Below the pieces are notes generated by a model. It saw only the letters and a program-made list of their open reading frames with translations, had not been told where the DNA came from and made no database searches. From Undaria pinnatifida (Eukaryota > Sar > Phaeophyceae > Laminariales > Alariaceae): 64,000 bases of DNA. Made by a program: the position numbers and the translations under genes. How positions within the stretch are numbered: position 1 is the first letter of the stretch; the number at the start of each line of letters is the position of its first letter. This document shows, in pieces, positions 41,850 to 53,600 of the stretch. The stretch lies in NCBI GenBank assembly GCA_012845835.1, contig JABAKD010000010.1, forward strand, positions 11,298,973-11,362,972, in the 5' to 3' direction.

Positions 41850-42265
41850 GGGTAATAGTCCGTTGGACCACTGCAAAAGGTTAACCAATAGCTTATCCAG
41901 ACTAAGCCTTGCAACCACTTTCAAAAGGTTAACCAATAGCTTACCCACAGAGTAAGCCTTGTAACACTCTTCCCCCCTGAAACGGCGGGATAGCAGTTCG
42001 GCCGGGTATACGGGGTGGACCTGTCAATATCCGAGCGGTTTCATTTCCTGGGGATACCGGGGAGAGTATTCTTCAAGTTCGACATGGAGAAAGTCTAAAA
42101 AAGTTTATTCAAGGTGGATGGTGGGATTCGAACCCACGACCCAAAAAAAACACGGTTTGTCGACGACGCCATTTTTGTCAAGGAATGAGTGGGGGTATTA
42201 ACTAGTCCGTTGCACCGCTTGCAAAATGTTAACCAATAGCTTACCCAAACTGAGCCCTCTTACAA
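41850..42265 (-). repeat. tRNA-related SINE-like element, reverse copy
   Basis: On the plus strand it carries GGTTAACCAATAGCTTA three times, CCGGGTATACGGGG, AGCGGTTTCATTTCCTGG, GAGAGTATTCTTCAAGTTC, then GGTGGGATTCGAACCCACGA and CGACGACGCCATTTTT, the mirror image of the 14.3 kb elements. The T-arm-like stem GTGGG/CCCAC is intact. Confidence 0.62.
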
Positions 42266-44372
42266 CAACTAGCAGCGCATAGAAATGTTGGTCGGGTTGC
42301 GCAGACAAACGTCATGTATAGGGGTGAGATACTATTAATATCCTCGTGTTAGGATCTTAGAAACTTCTAGTGCACCTCTAGCGTGGGATGACTCCATGCT
42401 GGCCCAAAGAGTGCTACCCCTATCAGTATCGAAAGCTCACTTCCCTTCCGCAGAAGCCCCCAAGCCCCGCGGCTGGCGGCATCGCCGGCTGCAGTGCTCT
42501 TGTAGAAGAGAGGGATATTCACACTGACCGAAGAGCCGGTACTGTGGTTTGCGGACTCTGTAGTCGCAGTCCTCCCGGCGCGTCCATGCCTGTGCCCATC
42601 CCGCGAATGGAAACCGCCGCCCATCCCCCCTATTCGCACGTGGCGCGTAATGTGCCGCTTTGCGAGTCACGCATCGAGGGCTGCGGGGGCTGAGCATACA
42701 GAAACAAAATCTTGGTGGGCATCCCAACCACCCCTTTTTTGGATTTTACAAGGCGAAAAATGTGTCGACAAAAGTGACGTGATTAGACTATAGAATCGGT
42801 CACACCAAGCAGCCCCGGGCTGCTGCGTGGGGTAGGCGGTGTACCCGAGCTACAACGCAAGGACATCCCCGACACGCATGCCGGATGGTACTAGTCGCAC
42901 TTCCACTAGACCGCTTATAAGACTGCACCTGACGTAGTGTCTACACAGCTGGGTTCCAACAGGAGCAACAAACAGGGGAAACGCCTCTTTATCGTTGTCA
43001 ATATTTACAACGTCGTCGATGATGGCAACTCGCCCGACGCCTGACATCCCCACCACCTTACATAGCCACCGTAGCGCTACCCGTTATTTAGCTTACATAG
43101 TAACTGCAAACGCGACACACTAAATCAGTCTTTGCAGGTATCTGTAGCCACGTGACTGAATAGGATAGTGGGTAATAAAGACCAGCACATCCCTGTTTCT
43201 TCATCTCCGCCCTCGTCGCTCGAGCTCCTTCGTCTGCTGGAGAAAAGGACATCGCCCTATTATTCCTGAGGTCCTCGCAGTCCTCAGCGTCTACGAACGT
43301 GTTGCTTCTGTTATCATGCTTCGCGCCAACTTGGTATTAATAGCGAGAGGAAGTCTTAGATAAAAGATAGATGGTCGTCGGTATCATTCGCCGTCAATGC
43401 GATCCCTGTCTTCTCGAACAAGCGTTTGTGGTCCAACAACAGCTGGTCCGTACCCACTTGTTGTGCGATAGCCTCACCAACCCGATGCATTACTAGCAAG
43501 ACGCCCGCGCGGTTGGATGCGAGCAGTTAGTTTCTGTTTCAGCCTCATGAGTCATCATTGTTCCACGTTGCTGTTGCTCTAGACTCGTAGACCTCTAGTC
43601 TAGTCTAGTCTAGTCAAATCATATATCGAGATTTTTTCCCACTCCCACTACAAGTACTAGTAGTCTATCCATCTCCAGGTCCATGCTTGGAAACCGCTGG
43701 CTCTCATGTTTTCACTCAGGGATAACCCGTGAGTGAGGTGGAGGACACGATGCCGCGCGTCCGTGCGTGTGGTGATTGGTTCTGCGTGCTGCGCGCTGCA
43801 CTTGTGCTTTGGAGGCTTGGTGTGCGGGATGCCAATCTTTTTGTATAAAAAATGTTTCAAATACGTCAGATGTGAGTTCAACTGGTCAAGTGGTCAATTT
43901 TAAAATTATAATAAATGGCTTCGAAAGATATTTTTTACCTTCACAGAGCACACGGTACAAGGGTAGATTCCCTTTCACACACGGTAACCAGATACCGCAT
44001 GCATTATTTTACTTAATCCAATCAAAATGCACTAATATTACTTTATGTGCTCTAATTGGCTAATTAGATGAGTCGGCGGGATAATTTCTCATCTCCTCAA
44101 GCCCCTCGGGCCTCGAACCTCGGCCTCGACCCTAGACCCTATGCTCCTCTCCGTGCCAGTGAGTGTCAGAGTCATACCTGGCGGTGGTAGGTCACAGTCC
44201 GCCTACCCTCAGGGCTGTGCTGTGAGTTGGTAACCTGATCTGATCTGGTGCATAAGCTGGTGAGCTCTATCAAGTGTCAACTTCTGCGCACTTCCCTCTT
44301 GAGATTCACACGGTGTGGTACGCATTGCCAATATAGGATTAAATATAAATACCGTTTGGTATTTAAATTAAT

Positions 44373-44382
44373 ATATAAATAG
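44373..44382 (+). promoter_or_regulatory. TATA-box-like element upstream of the Nth gene
   Basis: ATATAAATAG about 40-48 bases before the proposed start codon at 44421. The spacing would place transcription start very near the ATG with a short leader. It supports 44421 as a first exon but is only a motif match in an AT-rich stretch. Confidence 0.38.
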
Positions 44383-44420
44383 TTCCTATATTTAAGTCTA
44401 CAGTGGTGAGTTACAGTAGA

Positions 44421-44616
44421 ATGAGCCGCCAAGGCCGTGTGAAGATAGAGCTCGAGGCAGGCGACGATGCCTCGCTTGATGTCGACAAGCACGAGTCATC
44501 GATTCGAGTTGGAGGCATGCCGATGGTGACCTCGGCTATGAAAGTTTCAGCTGCTACCAGCGCCACCGTCGCTCTGTGTGCTTCTTCACCAAGACGGAGC
44601 AAGCGGAAGCTAGAAG
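44421..44616 (+). CDS. nth: Nth gene, proposed first exon
   Basis: ATG follows a TATA-like box by about 45 bases. It reads MSRQGRVKIELEAGDDAS and ends SSPRRSKRKLE, a likely nuclear-localisation cluster. Donor GAAG|GTGTGT leaves phase 1, matching the CA that follows the acceptor at 45437. The alternative is that translation begins at ATG 45440 and this exon is not coding. Confidence 0.55.
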
Positions 44617-47600
44617 GTGTGTCGTCCCTGCGGAGCCGGAATTGATATTTCATTTCTGCTCGTTGTTGCACTACTCTGCTACTACGTACCAGGTACAGGG
44701 TACTACTGCTGTATCATGGTATGCGGTACATGAGCAGTACGTAGCGGTAGGTCGATTCTACTGCTGCCACAGTTGTGCTCTGACAGAGTCTGCGTGTGAG
44801 GTAGCAAGAACGGTTGACAGCGCCCAGAGTGATCCTGAGCATGTGATTGCTCGTTGCATTCAGCAGTACCTGGTAGTATAAATAGACGTCCGTACGATTC
44901 TGCTCATACGCGGCACGAATATCATGTATAATCACAGCGAAGCGAGATGGCAAGAACGTTTGAAAGCGCGCAGACTGGCCCTGGACTCGTACTGCGCTGC
45001 AGTGTGTTTGTGCACTGCACTCAGCGAACCGTGCTTCGTTACAACGCGCTAACGGTCTAGTCTAACGATGTCCTCATCACACCGCGAGTGCTACATTCGT
45101 GGGCTCCTTGTGGCGATGAGAAAAGGTGGTGACGACTGCTGTTCTCAACACAAACCCTCGTTCCTCAGTGCGGCGAAGCTTATCAGCTGGTTTTTCGTGC
45201 AGGAGTGTTATTCATAAACCTAATACAACTGCAGCGCTCGTCAAAGCTATCTCAGTTGCTGCACGCAACGTCGAGGTTCCTCGTCCCCCCCCCGCAGCAT
45301 CTTCTGCTACCGGCAACACTCCTGGACATTTATGGCTTACGGCACTCTCTATCATGCATGCACCAAACACCGAACAACCACACAATGGCATTGCTTGCTT
45401 CTTTACCCCTCCCTCCCCCGCATTTTTTCTTGTGCAGCAATGGCTACCGCCGCATCTGCCACGGCCAGTACCGCCTCCGAGGCGATGGCGCCTATGAGCG
45501 CTCTCCAGTGCGCAAAACAGCCCAAGCTGGAAGGATATAAGATGTCGCGCGGTGTAGCAAACCCCAAGCCTTCTACCGTCGCCCGGCACCGAAAGACGGG
45601 CGGCGTCGCGGTCAAACAAGAAGCGACGGCGGCTGTCGTTCAAAAAGAAGCGACAGGGGCGGTGGTAAAAAAAGAAGCGGCGGCAGTAAGGCAAGGAACG
45701 ACGAGGGCGGTGGTTAAACAAGAAGCGAAAGCGGCGCAGGTAGACGGGCCGGTATGTTCTCGGGGAAGTCAAGATAACGCCTCAAAGGGAAACGTCGTGA
45801 AACGCGAGAGGAGGCGTGTGGGCGATGCCCGGGTCCAAGGGCCGAGCAGCCCGAAGACGATTAAACGGGAGAAGGTGGTCGTCAAAAAGAGCCCGAGAAA
45901 GGCGGACAGCAAGGTCAAGGTCAAGGCCGAACAAAAGGGCAGGGGTGGGGAAAATGCTGGTCGGAAGAAAATTTCGCCGCGTTTGGCAGAGAAGGCGGCG
46001 CTGATCATCAGCGTAATGGACGCCCTGTACCCCGACCCACCCATTCCGATCAACCACGTGGTGAGGGTGTCGAGGGGCGAGCGTCACGACGAGAGAGAGA
46101 GAGAGTCGTCTAATTGTCCCGCGAAAATAAATACGCGTACGGGATTTATTTTTGTATGCGCTCATATTATATGCGTGGCAGTTGTTTTCCTCTTTCAAAA
46201 GCTCGTCATGTCGTCAATTTGTTGGTGGACCTCCTTTATCGCTCGTGTTTTTCGTTTGTCGTGTGTTCGTCAGGGGCCATTTATTCATGCCCTACGGGTG
46301 GCGAGCTCTAGTTACAGCAGCATGAACAATGAAACTTGTGCTTTAGGACATTTCGGCTTCACGACTGGGTTCCAAGACAGGGCCAAAACCCTAGAGGAAA
46401 CCCTTGGAATCCCCGCGTGTCCTGAAAGACAAAAAAATCGTTGGGCGAGCTCGTCGTCGTGCGTTTTCTTATTTTCCCTTCCTTTCTTGCTTTTCGTTTT
46501 TCACTGTACCGAACGCAGGACAGCTTCACGCTGTTGTGCGGCGTACTCCTTTCTGCTCAAACCACGGACGGACAGGTGCGTGCGGCCTGTTCTTCATGGT
46601 GGCGTGCAACGTGGGGCTTTGGTTTTGCGGCGGGCTGTTTCGGTTTTGGTTTAGTCTCGCTCTGTTTTGTTTCGTTTTGTTTTGATTATTAATAGCAAAG
46701 CGTTTTCGTGGCGACGTGCAACATGGGGCTTTGCTTCGCGACGGGTTGTTTCGTTTTGGCTTAGTCTCGCTCTGTTTTTTTTTTTTTATTGTTTGTAAAG
46801 TGGCACGTAAAAAATGCTGCTTGCTCTCGACCGTTTGCGTAGGGGGGCGCCAGTCATCGGCTGCCGGCGCAGTTGATACATGTTGTGTCGGGACTATCCT
46901 AAGCACGAAATTGGTTGCCAAGGCTATCGGTCTTTCTCTCCGACGTGCGAGGACCATCGACGGCTGCTACGGTAGCTGCTGCCATCTCTCTGGCAATCAC
47001 ACCCCCAAGAACAAGTCGGCGCAGTAGTCAACCAATCGACCGAACAATGCCCTTAATCCATCGCAACGAACAACGGTCGGTCGACTCCCTTACTGCCGCC
47101 ACCGCGCCGACCCACCCCGAGACGCCCCGCCACGCCCCGTCTCGGCACTGCCGTCTGTTGCCACCACAGGTGAACGAGGTGACCAAGGAGCTTTTCAGGG
47201 TGGCACCAGACCCGCTGTCTTTGTCCAAGATGGATCAAGAAAACGTGCAGCGAATCATCAGGCATGCACAGACGATAAATAGAGCCACGTCATGTTCCGT
47301 CCACCCGCGCCGGTTGACGTCGATTTCGCGGTTGTCATAGCATAGCCGCCGGCTCGCAAAAACCACTCAATGGCTTCTTCTTTTTCATAGTTCTGCCACT
47401 GCTCATACGGCCTGCACGCGCGCACGTATGCAAGCATTTTCCCGTCGCGTCTAGGACGCTGCCCATACACGAGCGACCCCTAAAACGGGTAGACGTATGT
47501 TCGGAAGATGGGAAGCAAGTCGCGTCTCCCATTTTGACGGATTGCGAGAAAGCTCCGGCGGCGGCCCCTGTCGTCGGCGAAGTATGGCCGGTGTGCTCTG

Positions 47601-50600
47601 GTTCCCTCTTGTCGCTGGGTAAAATGTCGGTGTAGTTGTGTTTCCGATGTATTGTTCAAGCGTTAACTTTACGGTTTGTTGCCTTTGGTTCCGCCCTAAT
47701 CGATGATCGACGGTGTCGCTCGCTCGTCGGTTTCAGGTCCGTCGGCCTCGCCCCCACAAAGGCCAAACATTTGATCGCTCTGTCGCAGCAGCTGCTGGAG
47801 CGCTTCGATGGTCAGGTTCCGGACACGTTTGAGGGTCTACAAAGTCTGCCTGGCGTCGGTGAGCTGATATGAATACCCGCAGCCCTGATATAAATACCCG
47901 CAGCCCCGCTTCCGCCCCCCCCCCCCCTCTTCTCCCTTTCACGCGAAGTGCATCAGCGAGCGATTCGCTGCGTGTGCAGGTAAAAAAGCTTGTGGCTCGA
48001 AACACGCAGGTATTTGGACTCTTCCCCTCTCCCCCTCCCCTCTTATTCTCTGCTATTTCTGAAGTACTTGCACGGGTAGTGCATCAGCGAGCGATGCGGT
48101 ATGATACATGTGTGCCGGTTAGAAAGCTCGTGGCTCGAAACAAACAAACAAACACGGATTGTTTTTTTTTTCAAGTGGCCGAAGTATCACGCAGCTTGCA
48201 AATTTGAGTATCGATCACTCAATCAACTGGTCGAGCTCACAGCTGACGTATTTTAAATGGCTCAATAATATATATATATATATTGTAAATCTGTCCACGC
48301 CGTAACACAAACGAGCTGAGTTTATCATTTAGAAACGGTTCACATTATCGTGGTCTTTTCTACGTCGTCAAAACGCAGAAGCTGGTATGCTCTCGCTGAC
48401 AAAGTCGACTCCAGGGGTGAACACGCCGGCCTCCCCGCGAATCCCGAACGCCTTTTTTTTTGTATGTAGTCATAAGATGAGCACCTTTTGTTCTCAGTTA
48501 GCTCGTCAGGCGGCGCAGGCTAAACGGCACCCCGCCTTGAAAAACGCCCTCGAACCAGTGGAAGGGCTAGAGTGTTTGCTGTAGCGCCATCCCACAATCG
48601 GGGGTTGCACTTTTGGAGCCAAAAAAAGGTACACCTTCTGACCGGTTTAGCTCCTGTAAGTTTGGAACTATCCATTAGTATGATACCTTTTTACGAGTTT
48701 ATTTGTTTTAGGACTACTACGAGCGCGCAGAAATGTCGGTCAGGGTTGCGCGAACGAATGTCTTGGAAGGCATGTTTCGGGTGATGTTGATATTGACCCC
48801 CTCGCGTCAGCAGGAGCCCAGGAATTTTCTGACGCACTCCTATCGCGAGATGGCTCTGTATTGGCAAGTCGTGTTGCTTTTTTTTTTTTTTCTCTGGGTG
48901 TGTAAACCTGTTTCCTTTCTGGATGCTCGGTCGATCAGCGGGAAAGGGTGGATGGATGGATGGATGGTTATGGTTTTGGATGGACGTCAGATGGAGTGTC
49001 TTAAGCTACCTCTAAGGAGCATTGGAACGGCTGGAATGGACATTTTTTTTTGCCTCAGTTAAGACACACCCACCCTGGGTCTGTCTTTCGTCTGCGCCTT
49101 GTATTTTTGTTTTTTTTTTGTGTTCGCCTGCTGGGGATGTGCCGCTGCTGTGTGTAGGGCGGAAGACAGCGGCCGTGGTGATGGTGCAGGCTTTCGGGGT
49201 CCCCGCTTTTCCGGTGGACACGCACATCCACAGGCTCGCACTCCGGTGGGGGCTCACGAAGAACGATAAGAACACCAACAAGTGAGAGAACGGAGGATGG
49301 TGGTGGTGGTGATGATGGTGATGATGGTGGTGGTGGCGGTGCTAATCTTGGTATTGGTGGTATTGGTGAGTGGCGGTGATGATGGCGGTGGTGATGGGCG
49401 AAGGGGAGTAGTGGTGGATGGTGAATGGTGGCAGTGGTTGTGGTGGTGGTTGTGGTGGTGGTGGTGGTGGTGGTGGTGACTTTCCTTAGGAGTTGCAAGA
49501 GGCGCGCTTTTTATCGACGTCAATTGTTTCCTTTCCTTGTGGATTTTTGGTTTGAATAAGGCTCCTCTCACCACTGCTGTCATGTGCGCTGCCTTCATCA
49601 GTGTTGTTGTTGTTTGCTGGTGGTGGTGGTGGTGGTGGTGGTTGTGTTGCCGATTACCACTACCCAGGGTAAAGACAGAGCAAAAAGAGCTGTCGATCCC
49701 TGGGTGGCTATCTCACCTTCTTGGTTGAACCGTATAGGGATCAGCCAAAGAAGGCCGGCAAGTTCATAGTGTTGACTAAACCGGAGGGGCGAGGTTGACA
49801 CAAAGTCTGCGTTCTGCAGATGGACGAAAACTGGTACACAAACGAAAGTGTATGGAGCTTAAGCTTTTTTTACCCGGATCCCCAGGAGGATAAAAAAAAA
49901 AAAAAAAAAAAAACACGGGACTTTCCAGAGGAAACCCAACGACGAACAACCACGAAAGAGGAATTTACGCCAAGTAGCCGGTGGGACGAGTAAGAATGAT
50001 AGCTTTTGGGACGGGCGGTTCCACGCCACCCCCTTGCGATTCTAGGCAGGATGCAGCTCACCCTCCATGCAACTCGCCGAACACCTCGCGGCGCTTCGCG
50101 CTTGGTACAAGCAATGCCTTCCTGGTCGGTGCAAACCAGGCATGCTCCATTATGACATTACAGAGATGCGAGGATCTAGGTCATGCATGATAGGAGTACA
50201 CCCCCCTCCCCCCCCTCCCTTGCCGACCCCCACCCTCTCCGCCCGCCGCCCTCCGGCCGCGTTTTGTCCCGTCGACAGAGTGGAAGATGACCTTAAGTCG
50301 GCTTTTCCCAGAGATTCGTGGGCAAAGCTGCACCTGCAGTTCATTTACTTCGGTCGGGAGCACTGCCAGGCGAGAATTTTCTGCGCCTCGACCTTTGTCT
50401 TGTGCACCTGCTGGCTGTACTGTTCCGCCTAGTCTTTTTTCGACGCATGCCTTCCGCGGTAGGGGCGCACTGGCCCTTTTTTTTGCCTTCTGAGGCTCCT
50501 CACGTAACCCCTTTTGGGACCCAAAACCATTCGCTATACTATTTTCAAGTAGTTTTGTCCCCAAAAAATGGGTTTCCATCTGGAAAGGCGTTAGGGAACT

Positions 50601-53600
50601 CTATGCCTCACCCAAAAAACTGATTCAAACAAAAAAATTAAAGAACAAAAAAGTGAGCACTCCCCTATCGGCGAAAATTGCCATGGCCTTAGGTTAAAAA
50701 ACGAAAAAAAATGACATTTTCGATGATTGTGGGGGATTCAAGAGGCCGGCCCCTGGCGTGCTTCAGAAAAGAAGAGAAAAAAACAGGCCAATGAGTGTTT
50801 TCACCTTTATCGTATGTAGCACGCTTTTTATTTTTTTCTTGTACTTTATTTTATCGTTACCGTGGTCTCAGTTGTTTCTGTTGTTGCCACACCTTTCGCA
50901 AGCTAAGGTAGGAATTTACCTATACTTATTCTGATGCTCCTCTTCTGCTTTGTTTTTTTGTTTTTTTGTTCTTTTCCTTTTTTTTTCAATCATCGCTTTT
51001 ACTCTCCGGCTCAAAACTCGTGTTTTTTGTTTACTTACACCCTTCGGCGACCTCCTGGACAAAAGCCGTGGCCACGGGTCCCACAGGCTCCTTCCCTTCT
51101 CCCCCCCCCTGGGGCACTTGCCTTGGTTTTTATCGCGCATAGGGTTCATCAGCATTCTCCACTTTCCAGCTTTTATTATTTTATGCTCGTCGACTTTTCG
51201 TCGAGTCGTTGCCAGCTCTACGGTCTCGCGCTTACCGCTCGTCGTGTTTTTTGAAACGCAAGAAACAAGTCCCTGCAACAGGTACATACGAGCACGAGTA
51301 TGTACTCGGTGACACTTGGACCCGCGCGACCTTGGCGTTAGCAGAGACGAGATTCACCTGCTGACTCGTTCTACGGTACCCCCCCCCCCTTCCCCCCCCC
51401 GCCCCAACTTTTCTTTGACGAAATCGCCGGTTTTGACACCAGCCTCCGGCCGTATCTCCTAAGCATACGGTGACTCCTACCACCCCGACGTCATCGTGTG
51501 ATAGTCCTTTGCAAGCTAAAAAATATATGTCAAGAGATTTTTTTTCGTAGCGTCCTTCCTCGTGTCTAGCAGCCATGAAACGTTCGTTGAAGAAAACCGC
51601 CGTTTTTTTTTTGGGGGGGGCGGGGGGGTGTTATCGTAGAATCAGTCTGATGGTGGATGATGGATGATGGATGATGGATGATGGATGATGGATGATGGAT
51701 GATGGATGATGGATGATGGATGATGATGATGATTTCAAGCCCCTCAAGTTAGGAGCTCGGAAACTTCTTAGAATCTGCTGCATCCCCTAGCCCCTGGGGT
51801 GACTCTAGGACGGTCTGGTCGGTTAGTATGACAACCCCGTAAGGTACATCTGCATTCTTGTACATAGCATTGTTCTCCAGTTGTCACGGGGCGCTCTTAA
51901 TTTTTTCTCGGTCAAAAAAGGGCTGCAGCTGTTGGTACCCCGGTTTAAGAGCACCCCCCGTGCAACAAGCCGAAACAATGCGCTCTTGACTACGAAGCGC
52001 TCTTACCCGCAGTGGGAAATATGTAGCCTTTAGCGTGGCGGGACAAGCCGAGTTGGCCGCTCTTAACTCCCGAATGCTGTCAACTCGGGTGCTCTTAAAG
52101 CGGGGTAGCCACTGTAGCCCTAGATCGCAGCAAGCGCCCTCCTCCCCCCTTCTGTGCCCCTTGTCGCGTGGACTCTGACGATGGATGTCGTGCGCGATCC
52201 GTTCGGGAGACGCGTGTTGTTGCCATGATAGATGTACAGGGTCAGATGTAAAATCGCCACCCGAAAAACGGTGAAAAGTTGCTTGCGGCGGCCATCGCAC
52301 ACGTGCACGAAATGCATCAAACCAAGGCTACAGCAGTATGAGGGTCACTTTTGAGGGCCTCTTACTGCAATGGGACACGCCCGCTGCGGTAAAAAAGGTG
52401 TACCGTTTTTTTTCCTTGCCTTCTGAGGGTGACTGCGTGGGGAGTGCTCTGTCCCACACCCCCCAAAAAAACGGTGTTTGGTGAAAAAATGAATGTGGTG
52501 TACTCGATGAACAAGCCCATGGCGCCTAGCTCTACTACTGTAGGTATACACCGAAGCACATTGCCGGACAAACAAAATGGCATTTTTTTCCGACGAATTT
52601 GTGGTTAAGAATCGCCGTCATCCAGACACCGTTTTAGCCAAAAAGAGGTATACCTTATTCCTCTATCGAAGCACGCGTCATGGCTAGGTGTCACTGCGGG
52701 GCGAGTGCACCCCCCCCCCCCCGCTCCCGGGTTCCATGGCGGTCTTAAGATTCCGTCCCATTTTGTTTGGCGATGGTGAAACCGCTACGGAATGGTTGAC
52801 TCTGCGCCAAAACTTCCTTTGCGCGGTTCCGTGCCGTTTTTGTTTCAGCGATGATGAAACCGCTACGGAATGATGTTTGACTCTGCGCCAAAACTTCCTT
52901 TGCGCGGTTCCGTGCCATTTTTTTTTAGGGATGGTGAAAGTGCTATGGAGTGATGGTTAACTCTGCGCAAAAACTTCCCTTGAGATCCTAAGAGTCCATG
53001 CCGCTCTGTTTTGTCGATGTGAAACTGCCGTGGAATGGGTTAACTCTTGCGCCAAAACAATCACCAACCTGAAACGTGTCTGCAGTGGGGCGTCTTGCAT
53101 TGTTGTGGTTTTTTAAAACCATGGAACTAACGACTGATTCTACGATAACCCCCCCCAAAGACCAGCGTTTTTTTTCCCTTAACGAACGTTTCATGGCTGC
53201 TCGACACAAGGAATTATGCTACAATGAAAAACACATGTCATGTTCCTGTATTTCCTCGGTTGCAAAGGACTATCGAACGATGGCATCAAGGTGGCAAGAG
53301 ATGCCTTATTTTCAGGAGATACATACGGCGGGGAGCTGGTTTCAAAACCGGCGGTTTTCGGTAAAAGGAAAGTTGGGGGGGGGGGGGGGGCGGGGCTACC
53401 GCAGAACGACTCTAACCCCATAAACCTTAACCTTAACCCATACGAAGTGCCGGTCGAAATGACCCCTGGTGACATCGCTGGGGTGCAATGGCTGGAAATG
53501 TCTCTAGACCAAAGCTACGGTAGAGGAGTGCGTCCCTTTTTTTAGGGATCTTTTTTTTCTTTTGCGGTGGCGTAGGGTCACTCGCTCGGGCGAGTGGCCC

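Larger units (their letters stand above)
39800..44370. other. Region without a secure gene
   Basis: Contains low-confidence minus-strand open stretches (39861-40060, 40300-40560, 42420-42700) that could be exons of the gene at 38.8-39.6 kb, CTG/CTA trinucleotide repeats (41195-41345), the reverse tRNA-related SINE (41850-42265), a CTTCGAAGTCAT-family copy near 42285, and TAGTC repeats at 43590-43615. I could not establish consistent splice phases for the candidates. Confidence 0.45.

Noticed and set aside
42388-42727. Coding exon on either strand
   Set aside because: Open frames exist on both strands (90-100 codons) but they conflict with each other, and I could not match splice phase to a neighbour.
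46114-46692. Continuation of the Nth ORF past 46060 and neighbouring ORFs
   Set aside because: A GTG|GTGAGG donor at 46060 and the conserved next exon at 46519 show that this stretch is intron.
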